Assembly (NCBI GenBank): GCA_016719295.1
Contig: JADKAF010000001.1
Location: 6,138,001-6,202,000, forward strand
From: Planctomycetota bacterium
Lineage (GTDB): Bacteria > Planctomycetota > UBA1135 > JADKAF01
Direction of reading: 5' to 3'
DNA length: 64,000 bases
Part shown: positions 9,090-16,134 of the stretch, in pieces
How the letters are laid out: each line of letters begins with the position of its first letter
Numbering within the stretch: position 1 is the stretch's first letter
The notes under the pieces: model-generated
Database searches by the model: none
What the model was told of the DNA's origin: nothing
The model's input: the letters and a program-made list of their open reading frames with translations, nothing else
Position numbers and translations under genes: made by a program

Positions 9090-9158
9090 CCACCACTCCA
9101 CTGCACAGGTAAGGTGCCCGGCACCTTAGCTGTTCTACGGTGCAGTGATCAGTGGTGG
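9090..9158. repeat. Nested inverted repeat between convergent glyQS and slyD
   Basis: Three concentric inverted repeats lie in the 60-base convergent gap. The outer pair is CCACCACT (9090-9097) with AGTGGTGG (9151-9158). The middle pair is CACTGCAC (9099-9106) with GTGCAGTG (9140-9147). The inner pair is TAAGGTGC (9110-9117) with GCACCTTA (9121-9128) around a CCG loop. All three are perfect. The structure begins just after the glyQS stop and its right arm covers the stop codon and last His codons of slyD. A bidirectional terminator or a REP-like mobile palindrome are the likely readings. There is no U-tract. Confidence 0.7.
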
Positions 9159-9661
9159 TGGCCTTCGTGGCCGTGGGGACCATGCGGGTGGCCGTGCTCC
9201 TGCTCCTCGGTCGTCGCGTCGCGCATCGAGACGATGTGGACGTCGAAGTGCAGGGTCTGGCCCGCGAGCGGGTGGTCGAGGGAGACCCAGACCTGGTCGT
9301 CGTCGAGATCGACGATGAAGAGCACGACGGTGTCGCCGTCGGGGGTCTGCGCCATCACCGGCTGATCCGGCTCGAGCTCCGCTTCGGGCGGAAAGGAGTC
9401 GCGCGGGATCGACTGCGGCTCCTCGCCGCTCAGCTCGCCGTAGCCGTCGTCGGGCTTCACGACGATCTGCAGGCGCTCGCCCTTCTTGCGGCCCTCGAGC
9501 GCGCGCTCGAGCCCGGGCACGATCTGCCCCATGCCGTGGAGGTAGAGCAGGGGTTCACCCGGCTCTGAGCGATCGAGGAGCTCGCCCTCGGGATTGGTGA
9601 GGGTGAACTCGATGCCGACGACCTTGCCGGCGCTGATGACGAAAGGGAGAGCGTGCGACAT
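9149..9661 (-). CDS. slyD: SlyD-like FKBP peptidyl-prolyl isomerase with metal-binding tail
   Basis: A 170-residue cytoplasmic prolyl isomerase and chaperone. The FKBP core shows LLYLHGMGQIVPGLERALEG and DDGYGE. The insert-in-flap domain lies between about residues 75 and 130, and the core resumes with SLDHPLAGQTLHFDVHIVSM, a typical SlyD segment. The C-terminus is a histidine-rich tail (EHGHPHGPHGHEGHHH, eight His in sixteen residues). In E. coli SlyD such a tail binds nickel and helps hydrogenase maturation; no hydrogenase or urease gene is in this window. The start is ATG 9661 without an obvious ribosome-binding site. The gene diverges from queD and converges on glyQS. Confidence 0.93.
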   Translation of the reverse strand: MSHALPFVISAGKVVGIEFTLTNPEGELLDRSEPGEPLLYLHGMGQIVPGLERALEGRKKGERLQIVVKPDDGYGELSGEEPQSIPRDSFPPEAELEPDQPVMAQTPDGDTVVLFIVDLDDDQVWVSLDHPLAGQTLHFDVHIVSMRDATTEEQEHGHPHGPHGHEGHHH

Positions 9662-9803
9662 GCGAGAGGCTCGGGAACGCTGGGGGGAACGGGGGACGCG
9701 CGTCCCTCACAGCACGCGCACCGCGTCATCATCGCCGCGGCCGCTGGGGAAATGCCAGCGGCCGTCGCTTGACGTCGCGGGAGCTCCGACCGAGAAGGCG
9801 GGC

Positions 9804-10166
9804 ATGTTCGTCATCGAGAAGGACTACCACCTGGAGTCGGCGCGGCGCTTGCCGCGCCTCCCCGAGGGGCATCCCTGCCGTCGCGTGCACGGGCACTCCT
9901 TCGGCGTCACCCTCGTCGTCGAAGGCGCGCTCGATCCCGAGATGGAGTGGGTCGTCGACTACGCCGTGATCGACGGCGCCTGGGACAAGGTCCGCGCGCA
10001 GATCGACCATTGCTACTTGAACGACGTGCCCGGCCTCGAGAACCCGACCAGCGAGGTGCTCGCCGTCTGGATCTTCGAGCGCCTGCTGCGCGATCTGCCG
10101 GGCTTGGTCGAGGTCGCGATCGCCGAGGAAGGCACCGCGCGCTGCCGCTATCGACCGCGGCGTTGA
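9804..10166 (+). CDS. queD: 6-carboxytetrahydropterin synthase QueD family, altered zinc site
   Basis: A 120-residue protein aligning along its whole length with QueD, which makes 6-carboxy-tetrahydropterin in the queuosine/7-deazaguanine pathway. Catalytic residues are present: Cys in GHPCRRVHGHS, Asp-His in IDHCYLND, and Glu near the C-terminus (IAEEGTARC). NPTSE is also conserved. Two of the three zinc ligands are there (both His of VHGHS). However, the first ligand, the His of the usual AAHRLP, is Arg here (ESARRLP), while a His sits five residues earlier (DYHLESARR). Start ATG 9804 gives the normal family length. No other queuosine gene is in the window. It could be active with a changed site, or have drifted in function. 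Confidence 0.85.
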   Translation: MFVIEKDYHLESARRLPRLPEGHPCRRVHGHSFGVTLVVEGALDPEMEWVVDYAVIDGAWDKVRAQIDHCYLNDVPGLENPTSEVLAVWIFERLLRDLPGLVEVAIAEEGTARCRYRPRR

Positions 10167-10182
10167 GGGCTACCTTCGAGGA

Positions 10183-10647
10183 TCAATAGCTCGCGCGGAT
10201 GGCTTCGCGGATCGCGGGGAACTTGGGCTCGATCAGCTCCGCCGGCCCCGCGGCCTCGATCACGTGCACGCGATTCTCGCCCCAGCGCGGCTCGAGGAAG
10301 AGCGCGAGCATGTAGCGCTGATCCCCGAGGCTCGCCGGCGTGCGCAGCACGAGCTCGTACCCCAGGGCCCCGCTCTTGGCGCGGAGGTCGCCCTCCATGA
10401 CGATCGCGTAGCCGCGCCGCTCCGCGAGCTCGCGCTTCACCGCGATCTTCCAGAAGTCGAGCGTCGCCTCCTCCGGCGAGATGTGGCAGGTGGTCGTGTA
10501 GATCGCGCCGTCGGCCGAGAGCGCCTCGAGGTCGCGGCCGTAGCGATTCGGAACGGGCACGAAGCCCTCCGGCACGACCGAGGAGCAAGCGGTAGCGAGC
10601 ACGGCGAGGAGCGTCAGGGCGGCGACGCGCAGGAGGAGCGCGATCAT
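10183..10647 (-). CDS. Small lipoprotein of unknown function
   Basis: A 154-residue predicted lipoprotein that I do not recognise. The first 20 residues form a signal peptide ending in a lipobox, LATAC, with the lipidated Cys at position 21. The mature protein is mixed alpha/beta with no catalytic motif I can name. Notable segments are GAIYTTTCHISPEEATLDFWK and the C-terminal FLEPRWGENRVHVIEAAG. Its ATG overlaps the stop of the upstream DUF4349 lipoprotein by four bases (ATGA). The two are therefore co-translated and probably act together in the cell envelope. Codon use matches its neighbours. Function unknown. Confidence 0.72.
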   Translation of the reverse strand: MIALLLRVAALTLLAVLATACSSVVPEGFVPVPNRYGRDLEALSADGAIYTTTCHISPEEATLDFWKIAVKRELAERRGYAIVMEGDLRAKSGALGYELVLRTPASLGDQRYMLALFLEPRWGENRVHVIEAAGPAELIEPKFPAIREAIRASY

Positions 10648-11444
10648 TCTGCACCTCCGCGGCCGAGCAGGTTCTCGACGCCGAGCGAGCCGATCCACGA
10701 GAAGGGCAGCGCCGCCGTGCTGCGCGGCGGCGCGTGCGCGATCTGCCGCAGCTCGACCTCCAGCGTGCCGAAGCTCGTGCGTTGGCCTAGCGAGCGGAGC
10801 TGCGCCTCGAGCTGCTCGATCTCGAGCCGCACGCGCGTGAGCTCGCGCTCGACCTCGAGCGCCGACTTCACGTCGTCGCACTTCTGCAGCAGCGCCTCCA
10901 AGCGATCGCGGAGCGCGCGCGCGTTCTTCACCCGCAGCTCGAGATCCACGTACTGCTCGGTCACGTCCTGCACGTCGATGCGGCGCGAGAGCTCTCGCCC
11001 GACCTTCGCGGCGCTCTCCAAGCCCTCGCGGAAGCGCGCCGAGGGGATGCGCAGCACGATCGCGGCGTCGCGCTCGCTCTGCACGTAGCCGCCGAGGCCG
11101 GTCGCGAGCTCGGCGAGCTGCGCTCGCGCGCCGCTGGCATCGGGGACCGCGAGTGCCAGGGCGCCCGTATGCACGAGGCGTCGTTCGATCTCGTTCCCCG
11201 CCGAAGCGGACGGCGTCTCGCCTTCGTCGAGATCGAAGCCCAAGGCCCGAGATTCGAGCGTGCTCACGGAGTTCGAGACGAGTCCGTCGGCGCGGCCTTC
11301 GGCGGAAACATCCCTGCTCTCGGCAGGAGCAGCGGAGCGGCCGTAGGAAGCGGCGCACGCGAGCAGGAGCGCGCTCGAAGCGAGGCAGAGACTGAAGGTC
11401 CAAGCGCGTGAAACGGCAGCGCGCCAACGACAGAGAGCGTTCAC
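10644..11444 (-). CDS. DUF4349 domain lipoprotein
   Basis: A 266-residue predicted lipoprotein with a DUF4349 domain. I chose the GTG start at 11444 because GGAGG lies 9 bases upstream and the resulting N-terminus is a good signal peptide, with lipobox LLAC at Cys30. The DUF4349 core shows ERRLVHTGALALAVPDASGA, LGGYVQSE and IVLRIPSARFREGLESAAKVG. Next comes DVTEQYVDLELRVKNARALRDRLEALL, which leads into a long coiled coil (to about residue 235). The family is periplasmic or membrane-anchored with unknown biochemistry. The usual C-terminal membrane helix is weak or absent here. It is translationally coupled to the small lipoprotein downstream and diverges from the redoxin gene. Confidence 0.83.
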   Translation of the reverse strand: MNALCRWRAAVSRAWTFSLCLASSALLLACAASYGRSAAPAESRDVSAEGRADGLVSNSVSTLESRALGFDLDEGETPSASAGNEIERRLVHTGALALAVPDASGARAQLAELATGLGGYVQSERDAAIVLRIPSARFREGLESAAKVGRELSRRIDVQDVTEQYVDLELRVKNARALRDRLEALLQKCDDVKSALEVERELTRVRLEIEQLEAQLRSLGQRTSFGTLEVELRQIAHAPPRSTAALPFSWIGSLGVENLLGRGGAE

Positions 11445-11552
11445 GAGAGAGATCCTCCGCGAGAGATGGTCGCGCTCGTCGCGAGCGATGGATAACTTGC
11501 TCGCGGCGACGCGGGGCGCCGCCGACGCGATCGACCCGCGATCATTGCTCAC

Positions 11553-12269
11553 ATGTCCAGATTGTCCATGGCCTCGATGGCAGCGGCCGTCGCCCTCGAG
11601 CTGCTCTTCCTGCGCCTCGGCCACTTCCGCCTCGTGCCGTGGGAGACCCTACCGCTGGTCGCGATCTCGCTCGCGCTGGCCCTCGCCGGCTGGCGACGTG
11701 GTCGCGGCGTGGCGCGCGGGAGCTGGCTCATCGCCACGGGCGCGCTCGCGGCCTTCTTCGTCTGGGCGAGCTTCGTGCTGCCGCGCTTGCCGGAGCGCGC
11801 GCCGGCTCCCGAGCGCTTGGCGTTCCAGGCGCTCGACCTCTCCGGAGCTTTCGTCGAGCTGCCCGCGGCGATGGCGCGGAAGTACGCGCTGGTCGTGCTC
11901 TTTCGCGGCGCGTGGTGAGTGGTCTGCGTGCGCGAGCTCGTGGAGCTCGAAGCGATCCGACCGGAGCTCGAGGCTCTCGAGGTCGAGCTGATCGTCCTCG
12001 CCGCGGAAGAGCCCGCCGCGCTGCGCGAGCTCGCCGCGAAGCGCGCTCTTCGCGCGCGCTTCCTCGCCGATCCCGAGGCGCGTGAGCTCACTCGCCTCGG
12101 CCTTGTTCACGAGGGCGCCGGACCCGGCGGGCGCGCGATCGCGCTGCCGACGCAGCTCCTGATCGACGCCCGCGGTGGCGTCCTCTGGAGCTTCCGCTCG
12201 ACGGATGTACGCGAGCGCCATCCCGTGGCGGAGACCTTGGCCGCGGTGCGCCAGCGCGTCGCGCCCTGA
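11553..12269 (+). CDS. Membrane-anchored redoxin with in-frame TGA (probable selenoprotein, UxxC)
   Basis: Two open stretches in the same frame, 11553-11915 and 11919-12269, are separated only by a TGA at 11916-11918. Read through, they give one 238-residue protein. It has three N-terminal membrane helices (about residues 8-20, 32-46, 57-76) followed by an AhpC/TSA-like redoxin domain. The TGA falls exactly where this family has its first catalytic Cys: LFRGAW-U-VVCVREL, matching the common FYRGxWCPYC pattern, with the resolving Cys125 intact. After it come the expected RFLADPEARELTRLGLV and LPTQLLIDARGGVLW segments. No other damage is visible, so selenocysteine is the best reading. A TGC-to-TGA mutation or sequencing error remains possible. 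The gene diverges from the DUF4349 operon and converges on the DUF3419 gene with 4 bases between the stops. Confidence 0.75.
11933..11949 (+). promoter_or_regulatory. Candidate bacterial SECIS stem-loop
   Basis: Downstream of the in-frame TGA is a perfect 7-bp hairpin, CGAGCTC (11933-11939) and GAGCTCG (11943-11949), with a GTG loop. The loop begins 22 bases after the TGA and its first base is G, as expected for bacterial SECIS elements. The stem is built from GAGCTC palindromes, which are common in this genome as Glu-Leu codon pairs, so the match may be chance. Confidence 0.35.
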
Positions 12270-12273
12270 GCGT

Positions 12274-13443
12274 TCAGGCCGAAGGGCGCGAGCGCAGCGC
12301 GGAGGTCGCGGACGCGCCGGCGACGCGGTAGACGCCGACCACTGGGAAGAGGCCCGTCGGGTCCTGGTTGGAGAGCGCGAGCGAGAGGCGATCGTCGAGC
12401 TCGAGGCGCGACGAGCGCACGCGCTGGAATGGGTCGCGCGGCAGGAGCGAGTAAGAGAGGAAGCGCGCGTCGCGGCGCGCGCAGCGCTCGATCTCGTTCC
12501 ACAGCCACCCTTGCCAATCGGGGGCGAGGAAGTCGGCGAGGTTGCCGAGGAAGAGCCGATCGAAGCTATCGGTGCGCTCGCGGCGCAGCCCCGCCACGAG
12601 GTTCAGCGGCACGATCTCCAAGCGCGCGATGTGGCGCTTCACCTGCTCGTAGGACTCGGGCGAGTAGAGCTCGCGCTCCAGGTGCGCGGGCATGCGCCCA
12701 CCCACATGGCGTTGCAACGCCGGGTTGCCGAAGATCCCGTCGGAGACCAGGCGCTCCATCAGATCGAAGGCCTCGCGCGTGAGCTGACGCACCACGCTCG
12801 AATCGAGAGCGCTGCCGGGCTCGAGGAAGTGCCGATCGATGAGGCCGGGGAAGTTCCGCAGCAGCGGCTCGACGGCGTAGCGCACCACGCGGGAGCTGCG
12901 CACGCGCTCGCGGAAGAGGCGCACGCGATCCGCGCGCGGCGCCGGGCGTCGGCCGAGCAGCAGCTCGTAGTCGGCCTCGGAGCCGAGGTGCGTGCGGAGC
13001 TGCTCCGCGATCAGCGCGACCCATTGGCGGAAGAGGCCGAACTCGAGCACGCCTTGGGCGCAGATCTCGGGACGCCGCGCGTAGAGCGACCGCGCGTCCG
13101 CCGAGAGCTCCGGCTCGAGGCGCGCGAAGAGAGCCTCTCGCTTCGCAGCGGGCATCTCCGTGTAGCCCAAGAGTCCGAGCGTCTCCTCGCGCTCGAGACG
13201 GCGGAAGGCCGCGGCCTTCAGCTCTCCGAGCGCCGCTTGGCGCGTGTCGGCGGCGAAAGCGACGGCGCGGCGCGGACCGCCCTTCAGCAGAGAGAGCATC
13301 GAATCGAGAGAGCCGCAGACGCCCGCGATGCTCTGGCCGCGCTCGACGGCCAAGCCGGCGGCGACGCGGTCCAGCGGGAACACCGCCTCGGCCACCGCGA
13401 ACGGGCCGAGCTTGCGGCGCTGGAAGAGCAGGAATCCAAGCAT
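12274..13443 (-). CDS. DUF3419 family protein (BtaA-like aminocarboxypropyl transferase)
   Basis: A 389-residue protein of the DUF3419 family. The characterised member, BtaA, transfers the 3-amino-3-carboxypropyl group of SAM to diacylglycerol in betaine-lipid synthesis. Family-like segments are SIAGVCGSLDSMLSLL (the SAM-site glycine loop) and AADTRQAALGELKAAAF in place of the usual DxNPxQ...ELK. Others are LGLLGYTEMPAAKREALFAR, RPEICAQGVLEFGLF and the C-terminal LFLGNLADFLAPDW. No BtaB-type N-methyltransferase lies beside it, so a betaine lipid cannot be claimed from context; a different acceptor is possible. It is cytoplasmic or peripheral at the membrane. The start is ATG 13443. It converges on the selenoprotein-like gene. 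Confidence 0.75.
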   Translation of the reverse strand: MLGFLLFQRRKLGPFAVAEAVFPLDRVAAGLAVERGQSIAGVCGSLDSMLSLLKGGPRRAVAFAADTRQAALGELKAAAFRRLEREETLGLLGYTEMPAAKREALFARLEPELSADARSLYARRPEICAQGVLEFGLFRQWVALIAEQLRTHLGSEADYELLLGRRPAPRADRVRLFRERVRSSRVVRYAVEPLLRNFPGLIDRHFLEPGSALDSSVVRQLTREAFDLMERLVSDGIFGNPALQRHVGGRMPAHLERELYSPESYEQVKRHIARLEIVPLNLVAGLRRERTDSFDRLFLGNLADFLAPDWQGWLWNEIERCARRDARFLSYSLLPRDPFQRVRSSRLELDDRLSLALSNQDPTGLFPVVGVYRVAGASATSALRSRPSA

Positions 13444-13624
13444 GGCAGCCCCGGGAGCAACGGGGACCGGTGGACCAGGCGCGCCGTGGGGGTGGCGCGC
13501 GAGCCGGATGAGTAGCGCGCGGGACGGATTCGCGCGCTAGCATCTCGAGTTCTTGGCCGCGGCACCGAACGCCGCAACCACAGGATATGAGGCTCGTTCG
13601 AGGGATCCAACAGGCCAGGAGGAA

Positions 13625-14161
13625 ATGAGCGTGAAGGCGGAAGCGGAGCAGTTGATGGCGTGGGCGGCGCGAGCTCGAGCCCTGGCGCCGGCTTGGCGAG
13701 AGGCGGCGCGGCGCGCGAGCGGAGCCGAGGCCGAGCTCGCGCGGGCCATGGCGGAGGAGTGGACGTCCGGCTGGCCGGCCGAGGTCGAGCGATGGGCCGG
13801 CGCCCACGGCTTCGAGCTCGGCGCGCTCACCCTCGACCCCGCGGGAGCTCCGGGTCTCGACCTCGAGCCCCGCTGGCTCGGTCTGGCGCTCCTCGCCGCT
13901 CGGTACTTCGATCGCTCCACCGCGGCGCTCCCGCCGGAAGCGCCCGAGGAAGGAGAGGCTGCCCGCGAGCTCCGCGCGCTCCACCAGCGCGCCTGCTCCA
14001 TCGAAGGTCCGCGCGCCGCGTCCTGGGCGCAAGCCCTCGGGCGTCGGGCACGCGCCGGCGATGTGGCGCTGATCTCTCGAGCCACTCGAGAGATTGACTC
14101 TTCCGAGCTATGGAACCTCGGATCAGGTGCCGCCGTCGAAGCCGAGGACCTCGACGACTAA
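13625..14161 (+). CDS. Hypothetical protein, acidic and helical
   Basis: A protein of about 178 residues that I cannot assign. It is rich in Ala, Glu and Arg, predicted mostly helical, with no signal peptide, membrane segment or catalytic motif. The C-terminus is acidic (AVEAEDLDD). Start choice is uncertain. ATG 13625 lies only two bases after an AGGAGG, while GTG 13631 has the same site at an ideal 8-base spacing and would give 176 residues. The strong ribosome-binding site and codon use like the neighbours argue for a real gene. It stands alone between the DUF3419 gene (divergent) and the lamin-tail genes. Confidence 0.6.
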   Translation: MSVKAEAEQLMAWAARARALAPAWREAARRASGAEAELARAMAEEWTSGWPAEVERWAGAHGFELGALTLDPAGAPGLDLEPRWLGLALLAARYFDRSTAALPPEAPEEGEAARELRALHQRACSIEGPRAASWAQALGRRARAGDVALISRATREIDSSELWNLGSGAAVEAEDLDD

Positions 14162-14262
14162 CCCAGGGAGGCATCCCCCAAAGGGGTTGCCAGCTGGCGC
14201 CGGCGGGATAGTCTTGCTTGGTCCTCGGCCTGTCGCTGCCTACGGACCCGGCGACCCTGGTA

Positions 14263-14286
14263 GAGCGCGGGATCCGCCCCGCGCTC
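14263..14286. terminator. GC-rich hairpin upstream of lamin-tail genes
   Basis: A perfect 9-bp stem, GAGCGCGGG and CCCGCGCTC, with a six-base loop lies 100 bases after the hypothetical gene and 95 bases before the first lamin-tail gene. No T-run follows, so it could be a terminator without U-tract or a leader structure. Confidence 0.35.
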
Positions 14287-14380
14287 GGCTCCTCTCGTAG
14301 TTCCTTCGCGGTCTGCACTCCGCCCTTGTGCAGTCCGCTGTCCGCCACCGCACTCTCCCTCGAACCTGAGAACACGCGCT

Positions 14381-16105
14381 ATGCGCACGCTTTCGTGGAC
14401 GACTTTCGCCCTGACCTGCCTCGGCGCAGCAACGACCGGCTCCTCGCTGCGCGGACAGGACGTCGTGATCAACGAGTTCCTCTACGACGAGCTCGGAGTC
14501 GATGCGAATGAGTTCGTCGAGCTCTACAACCGCTCGGCGAGCGCCGTCGACATCAGCGGCTGGCGCGTCCAAGCGCTCGACGCCAGCGCGCAGAAGTCGC
14601 TCTTCGTCGTGCCTGCTTCGACCGTGATCGCGCCCGGCGCGTACTACGTGCTCGGCTCCGCGCTCGTACCGAACGTGAGCCAGGTCGTCGGGACCACCGA
14701 CATCTGGGAGAACGACAACGAGGCGATCGTGCTCCGCGACGCGGGGGGCCAGGTGCAGGACTCCGTCGTCACCGAGGCGTTCCGCGGCATCGATGTGATC
14801 GGCGCCTTCGCCCAGGGCGAGGGCCTCTGGGGCGAATACGTCAGCGATCCTGCTCGGCCCACCAGCTTGCAGCGGGCGCGCGACGGCTACTACAACGCCG
14901 ATCATCGCGACTTCATCCTGAGGCCCTGGACGCCGGGAGCGACGAACGACCTGCCGGTGATCACCGGCCTGCGCGAGCGCTTCGACGGCTTCAGCGTGGG
15001 CCAGGATGTCCCGGGCTGGAGCGGCTCGCGCATGAGCCCGAAGGTGATCGACCCCACCGTCGCCGATGCCCACAACCCGACCGCCATCCCGCTCTCGGGT
15101 CAGCGCGGCAAGGCCGCGGTCTTCTGGGACTCGACGCCGGGCGCGCGCGGCAACAACTGCATGATGCTCTCCGAAGGCGCGACCAGCGACGTGCTGGTCG
15201 AATGCAACGTCTACTTCGACGCGGCGAACGAGCCCGTCGGCGAGCGCGAGGCCTGGTCACTCGGCGTGCAGGGGTCCTCCGACTCCCTCGGTGCCTCGCC
15301 CGACCCGTTCCAGTACTGGTCGCTGATCGAGAACGGCCACACGGGCGTCGCGTGGATCTACCAGTCCACCGAGCAGGGCGCGGTGCTCTTCCTCGTCGAC
15401 CACAACGACGGCGGCTGGGGTCTCGATCCCCGAACGCTGCCGTTCGTGCATGCGGCGATCCCGATCCGGCCCGGGTTCAACGATGGCTGGCAACGCCTGC
15501 GACTGCAGATCATCGGCAACCGCGTGGTCGGCATGTTCGGCGGCCTGCCCGGCTGCCGCGGGGGCACGATCGTGAACTTCACGATCTCGCGTCCCGCGCT
15601 CGGGGGCGTCTACGTGAGCTACGCCGAAGATCTCACCAACGACGCGACGCGCCGTCCCTTCACCTGCGACGACCTCTTGATCAACATCGGTACCGATGGC
15701 GGTCTGCACTACTTCGGCACCTCGTCGCCGAACTCCGTCACCACGACGCCGCGCATCGACATCAATCAGTTCCCGGCGCTCGGCAGCCCGAACTTCGCCC
15801 TGCTCGTGAGCGGCTTGAAGCCGAACGGCATCGGCCAGCTCTACATCGCGACCACGACCCTGCCCATCCCGCTCGACCTCGGGCTGATCGGCGGACAAGT
15901 GGGCGCCAACGTGTACATGTTCCCCGACCAGGCGGCGTCCTGTAACGCGAACGGCAGCGGCATCGATACGAAGCCAGCGCCGATCCCGTGCGAGGCGTTG
16001 CTGCGCGACGCGCGCTTCTATCTGCAGGTGCTCGAGGTCGATGCGAGCCTGCCCTTCACCCTGCCCGTCGCGACCTCGCAAGGGGTCCAGATGACGATCG
16101 GCTGA
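14381..16105 (+). CDS. Secreted lamin-tail domain protein, copy 1
   Basis: A 574-residue exported protein with a signal peptide of about 26 residues. Residues ~27-130 form a lamin-tail domain, shown by VVINEFLYDELGVDANEFVELYN, VDISGWRV and IAPGAYYVLG. Such domains occur on bacterial surface proteins and secreted nucleases, but here no enzyme domain is attached. The middle (200-450) is a beta-rich region resembling lectin or LamG-like folds (FNDGWQRLRLQIIGNRVVGMFGG). The last ~100 residues carry the C-terminal module shared by several secreted proteins in this window, ending FYLQVLEVDAS...ATSQGVQMTIG. It is followed 29 bases later by a full-length paralogue. Function is probably structural or adhesive at the cell surface. 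Confidence 0.85.
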   Translation: MRTLSWTTFALTCLGAATTGSSLRGQDVVINEFLYDELGVDANEFVELYNRSASAVDISGWRVQALDASAQKSLFVVPASTVIAPGAYYVLGSALVPNVSQVVGTTDIWENDNEAIVLRDAGGQVQDSVVTEAFRGIDVIGAFAQGEGLWGEYVSDPARPTSLQRARDGYYNADHRDFILRPWTPGATNDLPVITGLRERFDGFSVGQDVPGWSGSRMSPKVIDPTVADAHNPTAIPLSGQRGKAAVFWDSTPGARGNNCMMLSEGATSDVLVECNVYFDAANEPVGEREAWSLGVQGSSDSLGASPDPFQYWSLIENGHTGVAWIYQSTEQGAVLFLVDHNDGGWGLDPRTLPFVHAAIPIRPGFNDGWQRLRLQIIGNRVVGMFGGLPGCRGGTIVNFTISRPALGGVYVSYAEDLTNDATRRPFTCDDLLINIGTDGGLHYFGTSSPNSVTTTPRIDINQFPALGSPNFALLVSGLKPNGIGQLYIATTTLPIPLDLGLIGGQVGANVYMFPDQAASCNANGSGIDTKPAPIPCEALLRDARFYLQVLEVDASLPFTLPVATSQGVQMTIG

Positions 16106-16134
16106 ACCGCACCGAGAACGAACCACCTACTCCC

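Noticed and set aside
11916..11918. Genome-wide reassignment of TGA to an amino acid
   Set aside because: Many genes in the window end with TGA at the expected family length (glyQS, mdh, sbtB and others).
11553..12269. Two separate genes or a frameshift pseudogene
   Set aside because: Both parts are in the same frame, the TGA replaces exactly one catalytic codon, the second part has no independent start with a ribosome-binding site, and no other damage is seen.
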